A stretch of 64,000 nucleotides of DNA from an uncultured Eubacterium sp. (GCA_910585745.1 CAJUFM010000005.1:1-64000), one strand, 5' to 3'; positions 47,584-56,649 are shown, counted from the stretch's first letter. Translations and numbers: made by a program. Notes: generated from the letters alone by a model not told the origin.

Positions 47584-47665
47584 CTATTCACTCAAAAGCA
47601 ATGTTCTCGGTGCAATTTTCTCTGTTTTTCAGATTAAAAAAACAGCCTGCCGTCAAGCTAAGGGA
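47584..47665 (-). pseudogene. Vestige of an FtsX-like permease 3' end
   Basis: The minus strand has AAATTGCACCGAGAACATTG and ends AGTGAATAG; the permease gene at 40976 ends with AAATTGCACCGAGAGCATTG and GGAGAATAA. In frame it reads KIAPRTLLLSE before the stop. Upstream, a one-base insertion and loss of homology show that only the tail of a second permease gene is left. Confidence 0.6.
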
Positions 47666-47677
47666 GTGAACTAAAAT

Positions 47678-48003
47678 TCAGATCACTCCCAACCCTTTCA
47701 GATAAAGCAGCTTTTCGATGATAACCTGGCCTTTCCACCAGATTTTACTGATCACCCATTCCTCAGGAAAATCCTCCCAGCACCAGGTAATATCCCAGGA
47801 ACCATCTTCCAGCTGGGTATTCTTGATATATTCACATTCATAGTCGGATATATCTTTATGATCCGGATAATACTCACTGTCCGGTTCTGCATAGCGGACA
47901 ATAAATCTAGCAATCTGAGCGGTCCCGTTATAGTCTGTGTGACATCTACTGACACTATCCGTATGCCACCGTGGAGCATGAGGATAAGCATTATTGGGTA
48001 AAC
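47678..48003 (-). pseudogene. C-terminal fragment of a prenyltransferase/squalene-cyclase-like protein
   Basis: One frame runs without stops from near 48003 to TGA 47678: PNNAYPHAPRWHTDSVS, YNGTAQIARFIVRYAEPDSE, LEDGSWDITWCWEDFPEEW and ISKIWWKGQVIIEKLL. This looks like the end of an alpha/alpha-barrel protein of the prenyltransferase/squalene cyclase type. A stop closes the frame upstream (near 48018) and no start site exists, so the N-terminal part is lost. Confidence 0.45.
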
Positions 48004-48091
48004 TTATTATACATTATATTTTTTGCTTTTTCCATTCCAGAATTGCTATTTTGGTATGCAACTCTCAAAGATTTTATCCTGAGGCATTAAA

Positions 48092-48120
48092 AAATCCCAG
48101 ATTCAAAAAATCTGGGATTT
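48092..48120. terminator. Two-way terminator hairpin
   Basis: AAATCCCAGATT and AATCTGGGATTT form a 12-bp stem with a 5-base loop, flanked by A/T runs on both sides. It serves the minus-strand Big_2 gene (48165-49109). Confidence 0.75.
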
Positions 48121-48164
48121 TCATAAATATTTCTACACAGTTCAAAGCGCATATTATACAGTTC

Positions 48165-49109
48165 TCAATAAACAACCAAAGAATTTGGATTAACAAAATG
48201 TCCCTTTGGATCTTCCCATCCATACTCAAAAAGAACACGCTGTCCGATCTGAAGCCTATCGCCCGCATCTTTGTCTTTCACACCATTCACAGTGGTAACC
48301 ATATCCTCATCAATAATTACTTCTGTATATTTGGGACCGCCCTGATAACATGCCAGATCAACTACACTGTCATTTTTCCCAATAATATAGAATGTAGCCA
48401 CATTTTTCGTATACTGTGCATTTCCCTTATTCCGGTATTCCATGATCATTTGATAAACGCTCTCAGAAATGACAATTCCCGCATAGGCAGTCACATTTTC
48501 CTTTCCATTGTTATAGGTAAAAGAACTGCATCTAAAATACTCTCCTGCTTTGATAGAATCCGCTGTTATGACCGCGGCCTCTTTCATGATCGGAATGTCC
48601 GCTTTCACCGTCGTGGTATACTCCTTGTTGTCCGCAGAAAGCATTGTAATATTATTTCCATTTACATTCGTTACTTTATAGAAAGTAATATCTGTCAGCA
48701 GCGTCATATCCGTTATATTTGCAGTATTATTCGTATTGGTATTAGTGTTTGTATTGTTGTTTGTATTGTTCTTATTCTGATCTGCTCCCTTATTTGTTAC
48801 CTGGATCCTGACTGCTGCTTTCTTTTTTCCCTTCTTTGCCGTCAAGGTTGAAGAACCTTTCTTTTTCGCCTGAACAGTCACTGCCTTTGCATTCTTCCCT
48901 TTTACGATCGCGATGCTCTTACCCTTGACCGTCCATTTCACCTTCTGATTCGCTTTGAACTGCTTCTTTGCCCCCACCTTCATAGACACTTTTTTCTTCC
49001 CTTTGATCGTTACCTTTTTGGCCGCGCTGACTGGACTGTATACAGAGCCTGCCACGATGGCTCCAGTCAGACAAATAGCTGCCAGTTTCATACCCTTAGA
49101 TTTCATCAT
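48165..49109 (-). CDS. Secreted Big_2 protein with unknown C-terminal domain
   Basis: The 314-residue protein starts at ATG 49109 after GGAAC. The signal peptide ends near SAAKK. A lysine-rich Big_2-like domain (KKVSMKVGAKKQFKANQKVK, then GSSTLTAKKGKKKAAVRIQV) is followed by an Asn/Thr linker (NNTNTNTNTNNT) and a C-terminal domain of about 170 residues with a beta pattern (ITFYKVTNVNGNNITMLSAD) that I do not recognise. It is likely surface-exposed. Confidence 0.78.
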   Translation of the reverse strand: MMKSKGMKLAAICLTGAIVAGSVYSPVSAAKKVTIKGKKKVSMKVGAKKQFKANQKVKWTVKGKSIAIVKGKNAKAVTVQAKKKGSSTLTAKKGKKKAAVRIQVTNKGADQNKNNTNNNTNTNTNTNNTANITDMTLLTDITFYKVTNVNGNNITMLSADNKEYTTTVKADIPIMKEAAVITADSIKAGEYFRCSSFTYNNGKENVTAYAGIVISESVYQMIMEYRNKGNAQYTKNVATFYIIGKNDSVVDLACYQGGPKYTEVIIDEDMVTTVNGVKDKDAGDRLQIGQRVLFEYGWEDPKGHFVNPNSLVVY

Positions 49110-49240
49110 ACTGTTCCTTTCCTTTCATAAATAATGATTGGTTTATGATACATTGGAATTATATACACATTCTTACAAAAGAGACAACATAATATGAATT
49201 AAAGCGCCAATTCAGCCACAGGCATCATCCTTTGCCCAAA

Positions 49241-49280
49241 ATGGGGGTGCTACACCGGTCTCCCGGTGCAGCACCCCCAT
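49241..49280 (-). terminator. Strong terminator hairpin
   Basis: ATGGGGGTGC-type arm (49280-49263 on the minus strand) pairs with GCACCCCCAT over 18 positions with one mismatch and is followed by TTTTGGG. It ends the transcript of the large Big_2 gene. Confidence 0.75.
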
Positions 49281-49304
49281 ACTATTCTTTCATCCGATAT
49301 CATT

Positions 49305-52300
49305 TTATGGTGAAGCCGCCGTTGTTTCCAGCGGCACAAGCTCCACTTTAATCTCCGATATGACTAGATTTTTAATTTTAGTGCCATTCAATGCCTTTAA
49401 TGTAATGCGGTCACATTCTCTGCCTTTGGCAATAAGCTCCACCGTTCCTGTGAAAGAATTGTCTGCATTCACAGTAGGGTTGAGGAAAATAGAATTATCT
49501 TGAACAAAATCTCCCGATGTTTCTCCGCCCTGAGGAACCGTCCAGATCCTAAAGTCACTCGTTCCCCAGGAAGTTCCTGACACCGTTACTTTCAGCTTCT
49601 GCCCAGGAGCCACCGTAACAGGAATCGGTAAATGCATAAATGTTGTATCACCACCCGCTTGTGTATCATTTACTCGGATAGTGTCGCTATCCAGGTCGTA
49701 GGAACCACATTTGCTGTCTATCACTACTTCGGACAGTGAAACTTTCTTCACTGGGCTCTCTGTCGGTGTGGGTGTCGGTTCCAGCTCTGCGGCAGAAGTA
49801 ATTCTCACCTGCCCCGCCTGTTTCCATGAAGCAGAAAGCAGATTCAGGTGCATAGCAGGACGGACACCGCCTCCCTCATTGACCACAATATATCCAGAGC
49901 AGTCTACAACACCCCCGCTTCCAGTATATACTGCATTAAATGGGAAGCTTCCCAGTGACCTCTGCCACCACCAGCCGTTTCCGGCATCGTCTGCCCATGC
50001 GCCTTTGGCATCGGCATATGCAGTATTTTTTACCTGCCTCGTCTGGGAATCCTTCTCATGATACATCGCAAATCCATAGTTCTTATTGCGTACCTCTTCT
50101 GCTGAGAGCAAATATAATTTGTCTGTGGTATCCCCCCCGTTTGCCGTACCGTACTGTGGGTTATCTTCTGTCGAAACGGTAGTTGACAAAATAGCATTCT
50201 GCTCTTCTTCAATAAATGCAGTTGAATAGAAATCATTATTCAGCCATTGACGGATGCTGCTGCCTTCCCAGGATATTTCGCTGCAATTCTGATTATGGAA
50301 GGGCTGGGTATCCATATTCTGGTCTGCCACAATAAGGGCATCGTTTCCATCCACTGACAATACACGCCATTTAATCGGCTCTTTCTTATAATATTTACCA
50401 CCCGCATACATCATGCTGGTTCCATCCGAATCCTTGTATTCTGTATTATCTACCGGACTCTGAGGAGGCTGTTTGGGCTCATAGAGACTCTGGTAATAAG
50501 ATCCAAAAGTAATACAATCCCACACAACATCGTCTCCCTCTGCGCCCGGACTAGTTATTCCCAAAGGACCCGGTTCCCTTGTCACGATCGGTTTCGGGGT
50601 CTGGGTTGGCGTTGGTTTTGGTGTGGCAGTCGGTGTCGGGGTTGGATTTAAATCCTCTGGTTTTGGATCTTCTTTATCGCTGAATACCAGTGATTTAATC
50701 GTAATCTTGATAGTCTTTCCCGCATCCAGTTTATCCGGATTAAAGATCTGGAAGCCGCGGATAAATCCCCCTATACAATCCTTTGTCACCTTAAAGATGA
50801 GTGTCTTTTCTGTCTTAGACTCTACAACCTGTTTGCCCCAGTCAGGATGTTTACCTGCATTGGTATTTGTCACTCCCACTACAGTTGTATCATACAGTGC
50901 ATGACCAAGACCTCCGCCTTCACTTGTATAAGTCAGGACAACGGATTTATAATCCCCTTTTGTAAGATCCGGCAAAAAGAAATTCAGCGCCGCATACTGA
51001 TTGAGGAAAGTTACTGTGACAGAACCATCGGGATTGTTGACAATAGTAGCACCGTTTTTAGACTCGTTGTGAATCGCTCCCTCTTTTGTTAATTCAAAAT
51101 TGAATACAGGTGCTGCTGTCGCCCCAGGATCATTCGGTTTTTGTGATGGAGCTGCTGAAGATCCCCCTGGTTTTGTCGTTGAATCTGGTTTCTTGGTTGG
51201 TGTCGTTCCTGGTTTTGTCGTTGAATCCGGTCCTTTAGTCGGTGGTACACTTGGCTTTGATGACGGTACCGATGGTGAAGCCGACGGACTTATTGTAGAA
51301 CCCGGTTCTGTGGGCATTGGTGTCTCGATTGGTTTGAGATCTTCCGCTGACGGGTTTTCTTTGTCGCTGAAGATCAGAGATTTGATCGTAATGGTAATGG
51401 ATTTACCCTCTTCCATCACATTTGGATTGAAAATCTGAAATCCGCGGATACACCCTCCCTCACATTCATTTGAGACCTTTAATATTAATGTATGCTCTTC
51501 CTTTGACTCTTTAATCTGGCTGCTCCAGTCCGGGTGTTTGCCGGCATTTGAATCTGCAGGTCCTGCCATCTGTGTATCATACAATGCATGACCGAGGTCT
51601 CCGCCCTCACTTGTATAAGTAACAACGACAGACTTATAATTGCTGTAATAATTCTGTGCATTATCCGGCAGGAAGAAATTCAGCGCCGCATACTGCTGTG
51701 AAAATGTAACCGTAATGGAACCATCCGGATTGTTAACAATGCTGGCACCAGAAGGCGATTCATTCTGGTAAGCTCCCTCTGCTGTCAGATCAATGAACTG
51801 AACCGATGGCGCCGGCACGTCAGGTCTGTCATATTTAGGAGTTGAAACCGGCGGTCCTGGCGGCAGGAAAGACGCCTGTGGTGTACTCTGTGGAACAGCA
51901 GGATTGTCTGACGGCGGCTGGGGTACAGGATCGTTATGTATAGACGGCGTGTCCGTAACATTTTTTTTGTCCACTTTATTCACAACCTGAATCTTACAAG
52001 TTGCTTTTTTCTTCGTACCTTTTACCTTTGCCGTGATCGTTGCCTTTCCAATCTTCAGCCCCTTGACCACACCTTTTTTAGATACTTTGGCAATCTTCTT
52101 TTTACTGCTTTTCCAGACAACCTTTTTCTGCGTTGTCTTTTTAGGCTTAAGGGAAGCCTTAAGTTTTAAACTCTTTCCTTTTTGCAGTTTATATGTTGAA
52201 TGGTTTAGTACTATCTTCTTGAGTTTTACATTCTTCTTTCGGGCAAAACTGACCGTTGTACCCATAGGAGAAATAAGCATTAGCACCATCAACATACTCA

Positions 52301-52334
52301 TGAACCATGCTATTTGTTTTTTCCCATATTTCAT
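49305..52334 (-). CDS. Large secreted Big_2 protein with duplicated beta domains and DUF6273-like domain
   Basis: The 1009-residue protein starts at ATG 52334 (MKYGKKQIAWF), 9 bases after GGAG. Order: signal peptide; Big_2 domain (LNHSTYKLQKGKSLKLKAS, KKIAKVSKKGVVKGLKIGKA); Pro-rich linker; a beta domain (SIVNNPDGSITVTFSQQYAA, GFQIFNP, ITIKSLIFSDKENP) and a second copy about 200 residues later (TIVNNPDGSVTVTF, ITIKSLVFSDKEDP) with a Thr/Pro linker between; a DUF6273-like part (YYKKEPIKWRVLSVDGND, WEGSSIRQWLNNDFYS); and a C-terminal beta domain. It probably binds glycans or wall parts. No catalytic residues are recognised. Confidence 0.8.
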   Translation of the reverse strand: MKYGKKQIAWFMSMLMVLMLISPMGTTVSFARKKNVKLKKIVLNHSTYKLQKGKSLKLKASLKPKKTTQKKVVWKSSKKKIAKVSKKGVVKGLKIGKATITAKVKGTKKKATCKIQVVNKVDKKNVTDTPSIHNDPVPQPPSDNPAVPQSTPQASFLPPGPPVSTPKYDRPDVPAPSVQFIDLTAEGAYQNESPSGASIVNNPDGSITVTFSQQYAALNFFLPDNAQNYYSNYKSVVVTYTSEGGDLGHALYDTQMAGPADSNAGKHPDWSSQIKESKEEHTLILKVSNECEGGCIRGFQIFNPNVMEEGKSITITIKSLIFSDKENPSAEDLKPIETPMPTEPGSTISPSASPSVPSSKPSVPPTKGPDSTTKPGTTPTKKPDSTTKPGGSSAAPSQKPNDPGATAAPVFNFELTKEGAIHNESKNGATIVNNPDGSVTVTFLNQYAALNFFLPDLTKGDYKSVVLTYTSEGGGLGHALYDTTVVGVTNTNAGKHPDWGKQVVESKTEKTLIFKVTKDCIGGFIRGFQIFNPDKLDAGKTIKITIKSLVFSDKEDPKPEDLNPTPTPTATPKPTPTQTPKPIVTREPGPLGITSPGAEGDDVVWDCITFGSYYQSLYEPKQPPQSPVDNTEYKDSDGTSMMYAGGKYYKKEPIKWRVLSVDGNDALIVADQNMDTQPFHNQNCSEISWEGSSIRQWLNNDFYSTAFIEEEQNAILSTTVSTEDNPQYGTANGGDTTDKLYLLSAEEVRNKNYGFAMYHEKDSQTRQVKNTAYADAKGAWADDAGNGWWWQRSLGSFPFNAVYTGSGGVVDCSGYIVVNEGGGVRPAMHLNLLSASWKQAGQVRITSAAELEPTPTPTESPVKKVSLSEVVIDSKCGSYDLDSDTIRVNDTQAGGDTTFMHLPIPVTVAPGQKLKVTVSGTSWGTSDFRIWTVPQGGETSGDFVQDNSIFLNPTVNADNSFTGTVELIAKGRECDRITLKALNGTKIKNLVISEIKVELVPLETTAASP

Positions 52335-52590
52335 TGAGATACTCTCCATTCTGAGGCGTCCCTTCTTTAAAAAATATCTGATTCTGGCATTACCTGTGAC
52401 ACCCCGGCCAGGTAATGCACAAATATGGCATGATATCATATCAGCACACCATATGATTGAATATTGTTTTCAGTTCAATTACCAATTTGCCCATTTTATC
52501 TTTTTTATAGCATATTTCTGGATATATAGCAATGCTTTACAGGTCAATTTTTTATAAAAGAATTATAAATTATTTTTAATAAAAAATTGA

Positions 52591-52619
52591 TTGTAAACCA
52601 TAAGAAATTCATATATAAT
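52591..52619 (+). promoter_or_regulatory. Promoter of the GH98 gene
   Basis: TTGTAA (52591-52596), a 17-base spacer and TATAAT (52614-52619) form a likely promoter, about 65 bases before the start codon. The 350 bases between the two divergent genes (52335-52684) hold nothing else that I can support. Confidence 0.6.
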
Positions 52620-52684
52620 TTGGGAAAGAAATAAATGCCATTTGACCATTTTAAAATCAGAAAATTAAGGAGGTTACATAAAAA

Positions 52685-55072
52685 ATGAGACTGAAGAAGT
52701 TATGCGCGGCATTTATGTCAGTTATCATGTCAGTTAACGTCTTTATGGGAGTTCCGCCATTTAATCCAAATAATGAATATGAGCTCAGCACAGTGAGCGA
52801 AATGATGGAAACTTACACTATGAAGGCGGAAACGCAGCCACTGGCGACAACTGCGTCGACAGGCAGCATGCGCCGTCCTCTCTCACCGGAGCAGCCCATG
52901 TGGATCGTCCATATCGATTCATGGAATTATGCAGATCCGGCGAAGATCATAGATCTGATCCCTGAGGATATACTGCCTTACGTTGTTTTCAATATTTCCC
53001 TGTCTATTAACTGGGATGGTGATAATAAAAAATGGCTTATGGTAAAGGATGGATATGAAACTGCCAAATCCTGGATAAGAACCTGTGCCGAAAAGGGTGT
53101 ATGGACAATGATACAGCCCTCCAGCGGTGGCCAGAGCCACTTCCCGGATTATGAAGCAACGGATGATCTGGAAAATACGATCTATGCTGAGTTTTTCAGG
53201 GATTATCCAAACTTTATCGGATATAATTACTGTGAACAATTCTGGGGATATAATGACCCGGATGATCCTTATATTGATCCGGATCATTTCCATAATCCGA
53301 ATTTCCCGGATGCAAAATGGGTTACCTGTGTAGAGCGTTACCGCCATTTTGCGGCATTGCTTAAGCTCTGTAACAAATACGGCGGATTTCTTGATATCAG
53401 CTGGTGTGCCAATGAATGGAGTGCAGGTATCAATCCCATTGCTATGCTCAAAAAAGTGCCTGAATGGGAAGCCGCCTGCCGCCAGTACTCACAGAACTAT
53501 ATTCTAGAAGAAAAATTTACCCAGCTAAGTTATATTTCTGATGTGGAGAGTACCGTATACGGTGCCTATCTCTCTGGATACTGTGGGAATTTTGGGATGC
53601 GGTATGATGATTCCGGCTGGTCCGATTCTACATGGGATGGTACGGGGGATAAACCACCAAAAGAGCAGTACCGGGTGGCTACCGCACTGCCGCTGCATAT
53701 AGAGCGAATGGCGATGAACGGCATGACGGTGATCGATGGTCCAGAACTTGTCTGGGCAGATGACTTTAAAGAACTCTGGCCTTCTACTGACAGCGAGGGC
53801 TACAAAGTCCGTGGCTGGGATATGTACGACCAGTTCCAGAACGATATGCTGGATATGTTCCGAAAGGTTCTTGACGGCACGATCCGCATCCCATCCCGCA
53901 AGGAAGCCATTGACCGTACAAAGGTAGCTGTGATCCAAGACGTAAATTCAGGCAACAATGATGCGAAGTACAGTTCCTATCCTACTTTATTTGAGGGACT
54001 TTACCGTATGACTGATGACGGTAACCTGAAGAATAACCATAATCCTTTTAAGTGTACCGGACGTTATCCTACGATCCCAACCATGTTGCAACCTATAGAT
54101 GACCTGGGAAAAGCAATGCAGGTTCAGATCAACCAGTCTGCTATTGCTACACGGTGGCCAACGATAGAAGCCAAACAAAATGAATTTAATAATCTTTTCC
54201 CAATCGAATACTGGGGTAACATTTATGGCGGGCGAAATGAAAACACATGGCTTACCTACAATCCTTATAAAGATGGGACACCAGCCGGCGGATACTTTAT
54301 ACCAAAGTACAATACCTGTAAGCAGGTTGAGGTATCCTATTCCCAGTACACCACAGGGGTTATAAAAGAATATTCAGATCATTTTGACTTTTATCTAAAT
54401 AACTATGATGAAGAAGCTCCCTCAACTTTAAAGCCAAATACCATCAAGATCTATGGAGCCACTTCCAAACCTTCTTACACCTGCAAGAACAGAGGTGTCC
54501 GCCAGAAGAGAACAGAAGTGACAGAGAACTGGAGTAATGGCGTTTACACACTGACGATCAAAGAAAATGGACCTGTTGACATCCGGATCAACTGCTCAGG
54601 AAACGAGACCGGCCGTCTTACATCTTACAAGACAGCGGCTCTGGTGGAACCTGAGTTCCCAGAAGCTTACGACGGTCCACGTCAGTATGAGGCCGAATTC
54701 TTTGACCAGAAGAATGTGGAAGAAAATGTTACAAATGCATGCAAAACCGATATTGACAAATGTCAGGGCCAGGGCTTCTTGAAATTTGGCACCAGCGCAA
54801 ATGCGGCAGTGAAAGATACCGTAACCAACAAAACAGCAGGTACGGCCAATATGATCCTTCGCTACTCTGCTATTTCTGATATTAACAATATTGACCTGTA
54901 TGTGAATGGTACTAAGGTCAAGACCCTGTCACTTCCAAAGGGAACTTCTTATAGTGACTGGAAAACCGTTACCACACAGATATCGCTGAATGCGGGCGAC
55001 AATAAGATTGAACTGAAAGCAAATGCAGCACTGCCAAGCAGTCTGTATCTGGACAATTTTGTGATCGAATAG
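52685..55072 (+). CDS. Secreted glycoside hydrolase family 98 enzyme with C-terminal CBM
   Basis: The 795-residue protein starts at ATG 52685, with AAGGAGG 11 bases upstream, and has a short signal peptide (CAAFMSVIMSVNVFMGVPPF). The GH98 catalytic core is clear: WIVHIDSWNYADPAKIIDLI near residue 80, PYVVFNISLSINWD, YNYCEQFWGYND near 180 with a Glu, SWCANEWSAG near 240 with Glu, and SGYCGNFGMRYDDSGW. A C-terminal CBM35/CBM6-like beta domain (residues about 665-795) ends the chain. GH98 enzymes are endo-beta-galactosidases that cut blood-group A/B or related glycans. A terminator hairpin follows. Confidence 0.85.
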   Translation: MRLKKLCAAFMSVIMSVNVFMGVPPFNPNNEYELSTVSEMMETYTMKAETQPLATTASTGSMRRPLSPEQPMWIVHIDSWNYADPAKIIDLIPEDILPYVVFNISLSINWDGDNKKWLMVKDGYETAKSWIRTCAEKGVWTMIQPSSGGQSHFPDYEATDDLENTIYAEFFRDYPNFIGYNYCEQFWGYNDPDDPYIDPDHFHNPNFPDAKWVTCVERYRHFAALLKLCNKYGGFLDISWCANEWSAGINPIAMLKKVPEWEAACRQYSQNYILEEKFTQLSYISDVESTVYGAYLSGYCGNFGMRYDDSGWSDSTWDGTGDKPPKEQYRVATALPLHIERMAMNGMTVIDGPELVWADDFKELWPSTDSEGYKVRGWDMYDQFQNDMLDMFRKVLDGTIRIPSRKEAIDRTKVAVIQDVNSGNNDAKYSSYPTLFEGLYRMTDDGNLKNNHNPFKCTGRYPTIPTMLQPIDDLGKAMQVQINQSAIATRWPTIEAKQNEFNNLFPIEYWGNIYGGRNENTWLTYNPYKDGTPAGGYFIPKYNTCKQVEVSYSQYTTGVIKEYSDHFDFYLNNYDEEAPSTLKPNTIKIYGATSKPSYTCKNRGVRQKRTEVTENWSNGVYTLTIKENGPVDIRINCSGNETGRLTSYKTAALVEPEFPEAYDGPRQYEAEFFDQKNVEENVTNACKTDIDKCQGQGFLKFGTSANAAVKDTVTNKTAGTANMILRYSAISDINNIDLYVNGTKVKTLSLPKGTSYSDWKTVTTQISLNAGDNKIELKANAALPSSLYLDNFVIE

Positions 55073-55090
55073 ACAGTTGACAGCGTAAAT

Positions 55091-55143
55091 AAAAAACCAT
55101 GTTTATAAGATAAGAAAAGTCATCTTACAAACATGGTTTTTTT
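55091..55143. terminator. Bidirectional terminator between GH98 and the solute-binding gene
   Basis: AAAAAACCATGTTT and AAACATGGTTTTTT form a long stem with ATAAGAT/ATCTTAC continuing inward, flanked by A and T runs. It serves convergent genes from both sides. Confidence 0.85.
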
Positions 55144-56119
55144 ATTTCCCATCACCCTGCACGCCTGCATATCCGCTTCCTTCCACGATCTCCTGCCCTT
55201 CTTCTGAAAGCATCCAGTCGATAAGTAACGGAATATTCTCATTTTTATTATCCTTCCGGTACACCGCATAAAAGTTGCTGACCACCGGATAACTACCATT
55301 CTTAACATTCTCTTTATCGGGATAAACGCCATTTAGGGAAAGCATTTTTACACCGCCATCTTCCACAATGCCCTCCACATAAAAACGAAAAGAAAATCCA
55401 ATGGAGCTGCCAAGAAAACTGTTAATTTCCGTTTTCATTGGTATTCCCTCCATAAAAGAAAGCATCGCTGTCTGGCTGCCGCTTCCTTCATTTCTCTGCA
55501 GTGCCCCGATCCGCTTGTCCTCACCCCCCAGTTCAGACCAGTTTTTATATTTACCCGAATAAATTCCCCTCACCTGATCTACAGTCAGACTGTCCACCGG
55601 GTTCTTTGCATTGACAAGAAAAACAAATGCTTCACTGCCGATAGGAACCAGTTCCAGGGATATTCCTTTTTGTTCCGCATAGGCAAGCTGCTCCTTTGAA
55701 GGCTTTGCACAGACCGCTATGTCCACAGTCCCATCTACCACCGCCTGATAAGCACCTCTTGTATTATTCATCTGCAAAGCACTTTCCTTACTAAAATTCT
55801 TTCCGTCAAACTGACAGCTGTCCTCTGGATAGACTGCATTTACAAAAGCAGAAAACACCGGATACAAAGCCGCTGCCCCATCTAACACTGGAAGATCCCC
55901 CGACAACTGCAGGGAAGATCTGCGCTTTACAATCTTTGTTTCATCCACAAAAGGAAGATATGCATCAAGTTCTACGGATTTCGCCTGCATCCCATCACTG
56001 TAATCACTGATACACCTTCTGGTAAAAACCTGGCATACTGCGATATCAAACACCACAAACACAGCCACAAGCGCTGCGATACATAAACTCTGTCCAACTA
56101 TTTTTCTCATCCCTGCCAC
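55142..56119 (-). CDS. PstS-like substrate-binding domain protein
   Basis: The 325-residue protein could start at GTG 56119, directly after the TAG of the 46-residue gene, or at ATG 56110. An N-terminal membrane segment (SLCIAALVAVFVVFDIAVCQ) anchors it. The rest follows the PBP_like_2/PstS pattern: LPVLDGAAALYPVFSAFV, GTVDIAVCAKPSKEQ, LVPIGSEAFVFLVNAKNPVD, LTVDQVRGIYSGKYKNWSEL and NEGSGSQTAML. It may bind phosphate or a related anion, or act as a sensor because no permease genes are near. Confidence 0.8.
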   Translation of the reverse strand: MAGMRKIVGQSLCIAALVAVFVVFDIAVCQVFTRRCISDYSDGMQAKSVELDAYLPFVDETKIVKRRSSLQLSGDLPVLDGAAALYPVFSAFVNAVYPEDSCQFDGKNFSKESALQMNNTRGAYQAVVDGTVDIAVCAKPSKEQLAYAEQKGISLELVPIGSEAFVFLVNAKNPVDSLTVDQVRGIYSGKYKNWSELGGEDKRIGALQRNEGSGSQTAMLSFMEGIPMKTEINSFLGSSIGFSFRFYVEGIVEDGGVKMLSLNGVYPDKENVKNGSYPVVSNFYAVYRKDNKNENIPLLIDWMLSEEGQEIVEGSGYAGVQGDGK

Positions 56120-56260
56120 CTATTCTCCTTCATTTGAAATAAAGGAGATAATTGAACACTGGCTGCGCAGATAGATCGTATAGCCCACCAGTGCCGCCGA
56201 AGTTATCATCCCTGTCACCAGTATAACTACCATGATCCTACGAAAATATTTATCCTTCAT
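56120..56260 (-). CDS. 46-residue membrane protein
   Basis: A short gene from ATG 56260 to TAG 56120 encodes a basic MKDKYFRR start, one membrane helix (IMVVILVTGMITSAALVGYT) and a short polar end. Its ribosome site AAGGAG lies upstream and the stop directly touches the next start codon, so the two genes are translated together. No family is known to me. The size is below usual ORF cut-offs and it may be missed by annotation. Confidence 0.55.
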   Translation of the reverse strand: MKDKYFRRIMVVILVTGMITSAALVGYTIYLRSQCSIISFISNEGE

Positions 56261-56291
56261 TCTCCTCTAATCTCCTTTTCGAAACAATTCC

Positions 56292-56507
56292 TTACATATG
56301 CTCCATAGCCTGGGAAAACCAGTACATTAACAGACCGACTCCCCCAATAAACACAAAAGCAAGAATGCCAGAAATAATAAGCTGATTCCGGTATCTTCCT
56401 CGTTTCTCCTTCTCACCCTTCGGACATCTCAAAAATAAGACCAGGTCAAAAATGAACCAGATCAGTGACACCAAAGGCAGGCCAAAAATTATGATCAATA
56501 ATTCCAT
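56292..56507 (-). CDS. Small membrane protein, two helices
   Basis: The 71-residue protein starts at ATG 56507 (MELLIIIFGLP), 6 bases after GGAG. Helix one is LLIIIFGLPLVSLIWFIFDL, a basic loop KGEKEKRGRYRNQ follows, then helix two (LIISGILAFVFIGGVGLLMY). It is close to the membrane-protein genes on either side and has no recognised family. Confidence 0.6.
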   Translation of the reverse strand: MELLIIIFGLPLVSLIWFIFDLVLFLRCPKGEKEKRGRYRNQLIISGILAFVFIGGVGLLMYWFSQAMEHM

Positions 56508-56543
56508 ATAAATCTCCATTCCGAAGCGCAGCGGAGGAAGTAC

Positions 56544-56649
56544 GAGCAAAAAGCAGCGAAGCTGTTTTTGCTCTGTACATCAATACTATTTGTGGCGCTT
56601 CGGCACAAATAGTGGTGTGAAAATAAGCTATCGAGCTTATTTTTCACAC
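56544..56649. repeat. Three consecutive long hairpins
   Basis: Hairpin 1: GAGCAAAAA...TTTTTGCTC (56544-56573). Hairpin 2: ACTATTTGTG...CACAAATAGT (56585-56613). Hairpin 3: GTGTGAAAATAAGCT...AGCTTATTTTTCACAC (56615-56649). Each has a stem of about 10-15 pairs and a small loop, and they are packed within 106 bases between two small membrane-protein genes. Confidence 0.75.

Noticed and set aside
47752..47991. 79-codon minus-strand ORF starting with MLILMLHGG
   Set aside because: Another minus frame of the same stretch encodes the prenyltransferase-like fragment with much better composition.
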